Positions 1-5,223 of a stretch of 5,958 nucleotides of DNA are shown here, in pieces; the first letter of the stretch is position 1; every line of letters starts with the position of its first letter. The DNA is from Caulobacter sp. GTDB lineage: Bacteria > Pseudomonadota > Alphaproteobacteria > Caulobacterales > Caulobacteraceae. A program made the position numbers and the translations under genes. Location: contig JAQGIN010000001.1 of assembly GCA_028291125.1 (NCBI GenBank), positions 1-5,958 on the forward strand, read 5' to 3'. The notes under the pieces are model-generated. The model did no database searches and was not told the DNA's origin. It was given only the letters and a program-made list of their open reading frames with translations.

Positions 1-151
1 CGCCAGCCCAGGCGCGGATGGCCTTGACGCTGATGACCGTGACCGACCCACGGGCGATCAGGTCCGAACCGGCCAGCTGTTGCAGCATGGGACCGGTCAG
101 GGCCAGGTGCTCGTTCGACGAGTCGTCAGGGGTTTGCAGATCGCGGGACAT
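1..151 (-). CDS. N-terminus of an unrecognised protein, cut by the left window edge
   Basis: An open frame runs leftward from an ATG at 151-149 to the window edge without a stop, giving 50 residues that begin MSRDLQTPDDSSNEHLALTG. The start is supported by AGAAGG just upstream (155-160 on the plus strand, 3 nt from the ATG). Codon use also favours G/C at third positions, as in the neighbours. The visible part has a short polar, acidic lead (about residues 4-14), a Leu/Gln-rich helix-like stretch (about 16-30) and then a possible beta strand (SVTVISV, 36-42). No signal peptide or membrane segment is visible. I do not recognise the family and assign no function. It is divergent from crcB, so the two could share the intergenic control region. 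The rest of the gene lies outside the window. Confidence 0.7.
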   Translation of the reverse strand, partial: MSRDLQTPDDSSNEHLALTGPMLQQLAGSDLIARGSVTVISVKAIRAWAG

Positions 152-154
152 GAA

Positions 155-160
155 CCTTCT
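155..160 (-). promoter_or_regulatory. Ribosome binding site for the left-edge gene
   Basis: AGAAGG on the minus strand sits 3 nt before the ATG at 151. The spacing is short, but the purine run is the only one nearby, and it is the main support for this partial gene's start. Confidence 0.5.
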
Positions 161-331
161 GGGGCCGGCGCAGTAGGCCTCAGAATGCCGATTCGGCGCT
201 TAACGGCCGGTGCAGGAACAGGGTTTCCGGGCCGGTTACCTAATGGGCGCGATTGTGTCGAATGGTGGCGCTTCCTCGTCGGGCGTGGCCGCCGGCATGG
301 CGGTGGATCACCGGCGCGACGCAGCCGTACG

Positions 332-359
332 GTGACGCACGATAGACGACGCATACAAC
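332..359 (+). promoter_or_regulatory. Candidate housekeeping promoter for the crcB operon
   Basis: GTGACGC (332-338) matches the Caulobacter housekeeping -35 consensus TTGACGS at six of seven positions. CATACAAC (352-359) matches the -10 consensus GCTANAWC at six of eight, including the whole TANAWC core. The 13-nt gap falls within the 10-14 nt usual for that consensus. Transcription would start near 366 and leave a leader of about 90 nt before crcB. The call rests on pattern matching alone and on the assumption that the host is Caulobacter-like. Confidence 0.35.
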
Positions 360-455
360 GCTCGCGTGACGGACCTCCAGGCAGAGCGGGGCCAAGCTCG
401 CCTGGCTTGACGGGCCCGGCTTGGCGTTCGCGGCCCGGCGGCGCATAAGGAGCCC

Positions 456-842
456 ATGAACAAATACCTCTTCGTGGCGGCGGGCGGAGCCTTGGGCTCC
501 GTGGCGCGCTACTGGGTCGGAACCCAGGCCATGCGGCTGTTCGGAACCGCCTGGCCCTACGGCACCTTCGCGGTCAACCTCATTGGCGGCTGCCTGATGG
601 GCGTCCTGGCCACCTGGCTGGCCCTGCGCGGCGACGCCCAGCAGGAGGCCTGGCGCGTCCTGCTGGGCGTCGGCGTGCTGGGCGGCTTCACCACCTTTTC
701 GGCCTTCACCCTGGAGGCGGCGCTGATGATCGAGCGGCGCGCCTACGGCCAGGCCCTCACCTACACCACCGCCAGCGTGATCATATCGCTGGCGGCGCTT
801 TTCGCGGGGATGCTGATCGCCCGCCGGATATTCGCGTTATGA
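456..842 (+). CDS. crcB: Fluoride ion channel CrcB (Fluc family)
   Basis: This 128-residue protein has the size and layout of CrcB/Fluc, small inner-membrane proteins that work as dual-topology dimers and let fluoride leave the cytoplasm. Four hydrophobic helices are visible, at about residues 4-25, 33-57, 66-90 and 98-125. Family motifs present are GGALGSVARY (10-19), PYGTFAVNLIGG (34-45) with the pore Asn at 41, and GGFTTFSAFTLE (76-87). The last carries the TTFS turn with the Phe-box phenylalanine and the region that binds the structural sodium. The start is supported by AAGGAG at 447-452, although it is only 3 nt from the ATG. A single full-length gene fits the homodimeric form rather than a paired crcB1/crcB2 arrangement. 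Its stop overlaps the next start (ATGA at 839-842). No fluoride riboswitch is visible upstream. Confidence 0.95.
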   Translation: MNKYLFVAAGGALGSVARYWVGTQAMRLFGTAWPYGTFAVNLIGGCLMGVLATWLALRGDAQQEAWRVLLGVGVLGGFTTFSAFTLEAALMIERRAYGQALTYTTASVIISLAALFAGMLIARRIFAL

Positions 843-1828
843 AAGAAGTTCGCACCCTGTTCGTCGACGCGGGGGAGGACGGCGTTCGTCTGGACCGCTG
901 GTTCAAGCGACGCTGGCCGCATCTCAACCATATCCAGCTCAACAAGCTGTTCCGCTCCGGCCAGGTGCGGGTCGACGGCTCGCGCGCCAAGGGCGACCTG
1001 AAGCTGGCGGCCGGGGCGCAGATCCGCGTGCCGCCGCTGCCCGACGCCCCCGATCCCGGCGACAAGGGCAAGCTGGGCGCGCGCGACATCGCCTATGTCC
1101 GATCCTTGGTGCTGTACGAGGACGAGGAGGTTCTGGCCCTCAACAAGCCGGCCGGCCTGGCCGTCCAGGGCGGCACCAAGACCCTGCACCACATCGACCG
1201 CCTGCTCAGCGCCTGGGGCGAGGGCATGGATCGGCCGCGCCTGGTCCACCGCCTGGACCGCGACACCTCCGGTGTGCTGATCCTCGGCAAGACCCCGGCC
1301 GCCGCCGCCAATCTGTCGGGCTCGTTCGCCCGTCGTCGCGCCCAGAAGACCTATTGGGCCATCGTCGCCGGCAATCCCCACCCCACCGAAGGGGTGATCG
1401 AGCTGCACCTGGCCAAGAAGGGCGTCGGCGACCGCGAACTGGTGGTCCCGGCCGATCCCAAGGATCCGGAAGCCTCGGTGGCCGAGACCGAATATGTCTC
1501 GGTCAGCCGGGCCGGTCCGCGCGTCACCTGGGTGGCCCTGCGGCCGCACACCGGCCGCACCCACCAGCAGCGGGCCCACATGAAGGCCATCGGCCATCCG
1601 ATCCTCGGCGATCCGAAGTATAGCGACGACAAGGCCGCCTCGCTGTCGGAGGGTCTGAAGCTGCAGCTGCACGCCCGCTCGATCCTGATGCCCCACCCGT
1701 CGGCCGGCATGCTGGCCATCCAGGCCCCGCTCAGCCCCGAGATGAAGGCCGGCTTCCAGAAGTTCGGCTTCTCGGAGGACGAGGCCGAATACGATCCGTT
1801 CGTGCGGCGCAGCAAGAAGTCGCGATGA
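839..1828 (+). CDS. rluC: RluA-family 23S rRNA pseudouridine synthase, RluC-like
   Basis: A cytoplasmic enzyme that isomerises uridine to pseudouridine in RNA. At 329 residues it is close to E. coli RluC. An N-terminal S4-like RNA-binding domain spans about 16-63 (VRLDRWFKRRWPHL, then LFRSGQVRVDG). The catalytic domain begins with LNKPAGLAVQGG (101-112), carries the signature HRLDRDTSG (137-145) with catalytic Asp140, continues with TGRTHQQRAH (238-247) and ends with the GHPILGDPKY block (252-261). The GG after LNKPAGLAVQ resembles RluC (VHGG) more than RluD (VHPG), so modification of 23S rRNA positions equivalent to E. coli 955/2504/2580 is the best guess. The exact target is inferred. The ATG lies in the ATGA overlap with crcB and has only weak purine content upstream, so translation probably depends on coupling. 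The C-terminal tail (about 312-329) is acidic and then basic. Confidence 0.92.
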   Translation: MKEVRTLFVDAGEDGVRLDRWFKRRWPHLNHIQLNKLFRSGQVRVDGSRAKGDLKLAAGAQIRVPPLPDAPDPGDKGKLGARDIAYVRSLVLYEDEEVLALNKPAGLAVQGGTKTLHHIDRLLSAWGEGMDRPRLVHRLDRDTSGVLILGKTPAAAANLSGSFARRRAQKTYWAIVAGNPHPTEGVIELHLAKKGVGDRELVVPADPKDPEASVAETEYVSVSRAGPRVTWVALRPHTGRTHQQRAHMKAIGHPILGDPKYSDDKAASLSEGLKLQLHARSILMPHPSAGMLAIQAPLSPEMKAGFQKFGFSEDEAEYDPFVRRSKKSR

Positions 1829-3321
1829 GCCCAGGGGACGTCGTTCGCGAGGCCTGGGCTCTGCTCGGCCAGGGTCGGGCCGGTGAGGCCCTGGCCCGCA
1901 CCGCGCCCCTGGCCGCGGTCCCGACCGCCGACACCCCGCTGCTGATCGTCCACGCCGCCGTGCTCAAGGCGCTGGGCCGCGCGGACGAGGCGGCGGGCTT
2001 CAACCAGCGGGCGGTCGAGCAGGGGCCGAGCGAACGCCTGGCCTGGTACAATCTGGCCGCCACCCTGGGCGACCTGGGCCGGGCCGAGGCGGGCGAGGCG
2101 GCGATGCGTCGGGCCATGGCCCTGGGCCTCGACGCTCCGGAGGCCTGGCTGGTGCTGGGCCGGGCCCTGCAGTTCCAGCACCGCTACGACGAGGCCGAGG
2201 CGGCTTTCCGGGCGGCCTTGGCGCGGCGGGAAACCTATGCCGACGCGCATCACAACCTGGCCCAGCTGCGCTGGATGCGGACCGGCGACCTCGACCACGC
2301 CCTGGCCGAGCTGAGCCCGGCCCTGGCCCGCCATCCCGGCGATGTCGGCCTGGCGCGCACCCAGGCGGTGGTGCAGGAATTCGCCGGCGACAAGGCCGCC
2401 GGCCTGGCCACCCTGCGCGCCGCCCTGGCGGCGCGGCCGGACGACGGCCATCTGCTGGTGGCGGCCGCCCACCTGGCCGCCGAGACCGGCGAGGCCGAGG
2501 CGGCCGTGGCCTACGCCCAGGGGGCCGAGCGCCTGGCCCCGCGCTTCGTCCCGGCCCTGGCCGGCCTGTGCGAGGCGCATCTGGCCGCCGGTCGGCCGGA
2601 CCTGGCCGCCCAGGCGGCCGAACGGCTGCTGGCGGTCGAGCCGCTCAACCAGCTGGGCTTGACCCTGCGGGCCACCGCCTGGCGGCTGGCCGGCGATCCG
2701 CGCTACGTCCCGGTCAACGACTATGCCGGCCTGGTCCACGCCTTCACCCTGCCGGTTCCGCCGGGCTGGGACGACCTGCATAGCTTCCTCGCCGCCCTGC
2801 GGGCGCGGCTGCTGGAACTGCACGACTTCAAGACCCATCCGCTGCAGCAGTCTCTGCGCGGCGGCAGCCAGGTGCAGAGCCTGCACACCTCGACCGAGCC
2901 GCTGTTCGTGGCCTTCTTCGCCGCCGTGCGGCAGGCGGTGGAGCAGTATCTGGCGGCGATCGGCCCCGGCGACGACCTGTTCCGGGCGCGGGCCACGGGC
3001 GACTTCAAGGTCAGCGGCGGCTGGTCGGTGTTGCTGCGGCCGGACGGCTTCCACGCCGACCACTTCCACCCGGCCGGCTGGATCTCCTCGGCCTTCTATA
3101 TCGACGTGCCGGCCGAGGCCGACGACGCCGAGGCCAAGCCGGGCTGGCTGCGTTTCGGTCAGCCCGGCTGCGCCACGACGCCGCCGCTGGCGGCCGAGCA
3201 TTTCGTGCGCCCCCAGCCCGGCCTGCTGGCCCTTTTCCCCTCGTACATGTGGCACGGCACCGTGCCGTTCCGTTCGGACGCGCGGCGGCTGACCATGGCC
3301 TTCGACGTGGTTCCGGCCTGA
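1825..3321 (+). CDS. TPR-repeat protein with C-terminal putative 2OG-Fe(II) oxygenase domain
   Basis: This 498-residue protein has two parts. Residues about 4-290 form roughly eight tetratricopeptide repeats. Several fall in an exact 34-residue register (37-70, 71-104, 105-138), with the expected small residues and Pro/Asp at repeat ends. Residues about 300-498 resemble the putative 2OG-Fe(II) oxygenase family Pfam PF13759. They include QSLRGGSQ (342-349), a cupin-like entry HADHFHP (410-416), WISSAFYIDVP (419-429), then PGLLALFPSYMWHG (465-478) with a distal His477 and Arg487/488, the latter suited to binding the 2-oxoglutarate carboxylate. Such enzymes typically hydroxylate proteins or peptides, and TPRs would supply substrate docking; the substrate here is unknown. 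No signal peptide or membrane segment is visible, so it is probably cytoplasmic. The start overlaps the rluC stop (ATGA, 1825-1828), which implies coupling to the pseudouridine synthase. Confidence 0.85.
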   Translation: MSPGDVVREAWALLGQGRAGEALARTAPLAAVPTADTPLLIVHAAVLKALGRADEAAGFNQRAVEQGPSERLAWYNLAATLGDLGRAEAGEAAMRRAMALGLDAPEAWLVLGRALQFQHRYDEAEAAFRAALARRETYADAHHNLAQLRWMRTGDLDHALAELSPALARHPGDVGLARTQAVVQEFAGDKAAGLATLRAALAARPDDGHLLVAAAHLAAETGEAEAAVAYAQGAERLAPRFVPALAGLCEAHLAAGRPDLAAQAAERLLAVEPLNQLGLTLRATAWRLAGDPRYVPVNDYAGLVHAFTLPVPPGWDDLHSFLAALRARLLELHDFKTHPLQQSLRGGSQVQSLHTSTEPLFVAFFAAVRQAVEQYLAAIGPGDDLFRARATGDFKVSGGWSVLLRPDGFHADHFHPAGWISSAFYIDVPAEADDAEAKPGWLRFGQPGCATTPPLAAEHFVRPQPGLLALFPSYMWHGTVPFRSDARRLTMAFDVVPA

Positions 3322-3344
3322 GCCTCGACGGCGTCTAGAGGCCG
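3314..3344 (+). terminator. Weak hairpin at the convergent gene junction, possible bidirectional terminator
   Basis: CGGCCT (3314-3319) and AGGCCG (3339-3344) can form a 6-bp stem around a 19-nt loop. The loop spans the 13 bp between the stop codons of the TPR-oxygenase gene and the VOC gene. There is no T tract on either side. It is listed because it is the only candidate for ending the two converging transcripts. Confidence 0.2.
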
Positions 3345-3757
3345 AAGGTCACCAGGCCGCGCGCGTCGATCGACCAAGCCGGGTTCCAGGCGATCTCCCA
3401 GGCGTGGTCGTCCGGATCGGCGACATAGCCTCGAAAGCCGCCATGCGGCGGCGCGTCGCCCTCGCGCAGGACGCGGCCGCCGGCGCCTTTGAGCCGATCG
3501 ATCGTCGTCCGCACCGCTTCGGTCGACGCCACGTTATGGGCCAGGGCGAAGGCGCCCGGCCGCGCCAGGCCGCCGCGCTGCATATCGGCCTCCAGCCCGC
3601 CCTGAAGCCAGGTCCCGAGAACGAAGCCGTTCATCTGGTAGAAGGCGATCTCGTCGTTCTCGAACACCGGGGTCCAGCCGAACCCCTCGGCGTAGAAACG
3701 CTTGGAGCGGCCGAGGTCGGCGATCCCCAGGGTGATGACGGACATCTGTTGTTGCAT
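3335..3757 (-). CDS. VOC-fold (glyoxalase/bleomycin-resistance-like) protein
   Basis: A 140-residue protein of the vicinal oxygen chelate superfamily with two beta-alpha-beta-beta-beta modules. Module 1 covers about residues 5-52 (ITLGIADLGRSKRFYAEGFGW, of which ITLGIADL and RFYAEGFGW are the conserved parts). Module 2 covers about 68-126 and ends in YVADPDDHAWEIAWNP, the usual last-strand motif with Glu121 as the metal-ligand position. His74 occupies the first ligand position of module 2, but the corresponding site in module 1 is Val7, so the metal site looks incomplete. Function cannot be given beyond the fold; family members include glyoxalases, dioxygenases and resistance proteins. The start MQQQM is preferred over the inner Met5 because GAAGGA lies 8 nt upstream of it. 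The frame stays open further upstream (to 4246), but that part overlaps the DUF1501 gene and is not coding. It converges with the TPR-oxygenase gene. Confidence 0.85.
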   Translation of the reverse strand: MQQQMSVITLGIADLGRSKRFYAEGFGWTPVFENDEIAFYQMNGFVLGTWLQGGLEADMQRGGLARPGAFALAHNVASTEAVRTTIDRLKGAGGRVLREGDAPPHGGFRGYVADPDDHAWEIAWNPAWSIDARGLVTFGL

Positions 3758-3765
3758 GGTCCACG

Positions 3766-3771
3766 TCCTTC
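3766..3771 (-). promoter_or_regulatory. Ribosome binding site that sets the VOC gene start
   Basis: GAAGGA on the minus strand ends 8 nt before the ATG at 3757-3755, an ideal spacing. The alternative inner ATG (3745-3743) has no comparable purine run, so the longer start is chosen. Confidence 0.7.
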
Positions 3772-3779
3772 GGTCCGCC

Positions 3780-3814
3780 GTCGCGGGATGCTCGGGCGTT
3801 GAAAGGTCGCGGGA
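3780..3814. repeat. Nine-base direct repeat upstream of the VOC gene
   Basis: GTCGCGGGA occurs at 3780-3788 and again at 3806-3814, 26 bp apart, roughly 20-60 bp upstream of the VOC start. Both copies are followed by CTCG, after a TG in the first copy. The position and the 2.5-turn spacing would suit a paired protein-binding site over the VOC promoter or leader, but short GC-rich repeats also arise by chance. Confidence 0.4.
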
Positions 3815-3852
3815 CTCGACGCCCCAGGAGTGGAGAGGGGGCGACGGACAGA

Positions 3853-3866
3853 CCCGCTCGAGCGGG
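3853..3866. repeat. Perfect 14-bp palindrome
   Basis: CCCGCTCGAGCGGG is its own reverse complement. As RNA it forms a 5-bp GC-rich stem with a UCGA loop. It lies about 60 bp past the DUF1501 stop and about 100 bp before the VOC start. It could be part of a transcription end or an operator for a dimeric regulator. No T tract follows it. Confidence 0.6.
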
Positions 3867-3868
3867 GA

Positions 3869-3918
3869 CCGGGCTAACCACACCGATCTGCCTTTTTCGA
3901 CACCGCCAGCTAACCCGG
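3869..3918 (-). terminator. Ten-pair stem-loop just after DUF1501, possible terminator or mRNA 3' structure
   Basis: In minus-strand RNA the arm at 3918-3909 (CCGGGUUAGC) pairs with the arm at 3878-3869 (GUUAGCCCGG) through ten consecutive pairs, two of them G-U. The loop is 30 nt. The stem begins 10 nt after the DUF1501 stop and is followed by the 14-bp palindrome. The two G-U pairs make the fold better in the RNA of the minus strand than in that of the plus strand, which agrees with the direction of the DUF1800/DUF1501 transcript. No U tract follows, so intrinsic termination is uncertain; the structure may instead protect the 3' end. Confidence 0.35.
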
Positions 3919-3927
3919 CGTTCGCGG

Positions 3928-5223
3928 CTAGACCAGCCCGGTCACCGGCCGGGCGGCGGCGCTGTCGGGGAACACCGTGGTCTCCAGGGCCCGCCAGTCG
4001 ACGCCCATATGATCGGCCAGCACGCCCTTGAACAGGCCGCGCACGTCGAGGGTCGGGGCGGTGTCGCGGTTCTCGTAGAGGGCCGAGGCCTTCAGGGTCG
4101 GCCAGTCGCCGATGATGCCGCCGGGCTTCAGCGCCCCGCCCAGGACCAGGGCGGTCGAGGCGGTGCCGTGGTCGGTGCCGCCGGTGCCGTTGACCCGGGC
4201 GGTGCGGCCAAACTCCGTGACCACCAGCACCACGGTGTTGCTCCACTGGTCGCCCAGCCCGGTGTTGAGCCCGTCCAGCACCGCGTCGAGATAGGTCAGG
4301 CGGGTGGCGATCTGACCGGTCTGGCCGGCATGGGTGTCGAAGCCGTCCAGCGAGATGGCCGCGATCTGCGGGCCCTTGGGCTGGACCATGAAACCGGCCA
4401 GGGTGGCCCCCAGCTTGCGGGCCGCCTCGCGGCCCTGGCGCTGGGCGGTGGCCGTCGCCACCGCCGTCGGCGTCGCCATCATGTTGGCCTCGCCCCCCGG
4501 GACGACGGCCGGCGCGGCGGCCATGGCCGCGGCCGGGGCGGGGTTGAGGCCGGTCATCGCCGCCTGGGCCATGGCCTCGGTCTCCAGGCCGCGGGCGAAG
4601 GCCGGGCCCATCAGCGGGTCGGTCTTGTAGAGGTCCTGCAGCAAGGTCGGCAGGCGGGCGGTCTCGTCGACGCCCTTGCCTGGCGACCAGCTGGCCGCCT
4701 GGATCTTGCCGCGCAGGATCAGCGGCGCGGTGGCTCCCACCGACAGGCCCTCGACCGGCCGGCCGGCGCCGAAGGTCTCCAGCGTGCGGTTCAGCCAGCC
4801 CGAGCCGACGCCGTAGACGACGCTGGCCCCGCTTTCGAGCACATCCTGGGCCTCGAAGTGCGAGCGGGCGCGGTCGGGGCTGGCCACGGCGGGGGCGATC
4901 CGCGCCTGGCCCTTGCGGGCCAGGGCGTGCACCGACGACAGGGCCGGGTGCAGGGCGAAGGTGTCGTCCAGCCTCAGGGCCTGGTCGGCGGGGATGGCGA
5001 CGGCGCCGCGCAGGCCGGCATAGTCGGGATCGCCGATGGGCGGGCTGACCGACAGGCCGTCCATGCCGCCGCGGCAGATCACCACCACCAACTTGCGGCC
5101 GGCCAGGCCGGCCTGGGTGGCGGCGTAGGCCGAGCGGCCGAGAAAGCTGACCGAGACGCCGAGCCCGGCGGCCGTGGCCAGGAAGCCGCGCCGCGAGAGC
5201 GGGGGGGAGAGGAGAGCGGTCAT
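3928..5223 (-). CDS. Tat-exported DUF1501 family protein
   Basis: A 431-residue member of DUF1501 (Pfam PF07394), a family placed by fold with alkaline-phosphatase/sulfatase-like proteins; its reaction is not established. The N-terminus is a clear twin-arginine signal: SRRGFLATAAG (10-20), then a hydrophobic stretch to a likely cleavage after SAYA (31-34). Family motifs are KLVVVICRGGMDGLS (44-58), SHFEAQD (121-127), GFDTHAGQ (294-301), TEFGRTARVNG (336-346) and GTDHGTAS (349-356), whose Asp and His residues are candidate metal ligands. An Ala/Met-rich stretch at about 219-262 looks like a low-complexity insertion. The ATG at 5223 is chosen because it places the Tat motif at the N-terminus and overlaps the upstream DUF1800 stop (ATGA, 5220-5223). 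A GGAG lies 11 nt upstream, inside that gene. The frame remains open upstream to 5430 but is not needed. Predicted to be periplasmic. Confidence 0.93.
   Translation of the reverse strand: MTALLSPPLSRRGFLATAAGLGVSVSFLGRSAYAATQAGLAGRKLVVVICRGGMDGLSVSPPIGDPDYAGLRGAVAIPADQALRLDDTFALHPALSSVHALARKGQARIAPAVASPDRARSHFEAQDVLESGASVVYGVGSGWLNRTLETFGAGRPVEGLSVGATAPLILRGKIQAASWSPGKGVDETARLPTLLQDLYKTDPLMGPAFARGLETEAMAQAAMTGLNPAPAAAMAAAPAVVPGGEANMMATPTAVATATAQRQGREAARKLGATLAGFMVQPKGPQIAAISLDGFDTHAGQTGQIATRLTYLDAVLDGLNTGLGDQWSNTVVLVVTEFGRTARVNGTGGTDHGTASTALVLGGALKPGGIIGDWPTLKASALYENRDTAPTLDVRGLFKGVLADHMGVDWRALETTVFPDSAAARPVTGLV

Larger units (their letters stand above)
152..455. other. Divergent intergenic region between the left-edge gene and crcB
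   Basis: About 300 bp lies between two divergent starts. Frames open here on both strands give Arg/Gly/Pro-rich translations with no recognisable domain, and I take them as chance frames in GC-rich DNA. The region holds one plausible promoter for crcB (332-359), a short CAAGC/GCTTG inverted repeat (393-409) and a GGCTTG direct repeat (404-409 and 418-423) in the crcB leader. I looked for the conserved parts of the fluoride (crcB-motif) riboswitch, in particular the CTGATG element with its pairing partners, and did not find them. No convincing promoter for the leftward gene was found. Confidence 0.6.

Noticed and set aside
141..148. TCGCGGGA near the left-edge gene start matching the repeat upstream of the VOC gene
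   Set aside because: It is simply the Ser-Arg-Asp codons of the left-edge gene and lies in coding sequence; an eight-base match is not enough to propose a shared operator.
411..418. CGGGCCCG palindrome and nearby CAAGC/GCTTG hairpin in the crcB leader
   Set aside because: The palindrome is eight bases and the stem only five; both are common by chance at this GC content. The TTGACG at 407-412 has no matching -10, so it is not called a promoter.
80..448. 122-residue plus-strand open frame before crcB
   Set aside because: It overlaps the start of the left-edge gene, has an Arg/Gly-rich translation without domain features and no ribosome binding site that I can see.
1351..3255. 634-residue open frame on the minus strand opposite rluC and the TPR gene
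   Set aside because: Gly/Gln/Arg/Ala-rich with no recognisable domain. It lies wholly opposite two well-supported genes, and long antisense frames are expected in DNA with G/C-biased third positions.
3758..4246. N-terminal extension of the VOC frame
   Set aside because: The extension overlaps the end of the DUF1501 gene, its translation is low-complexity, and a good ribosome binding site supports the start at 3757.
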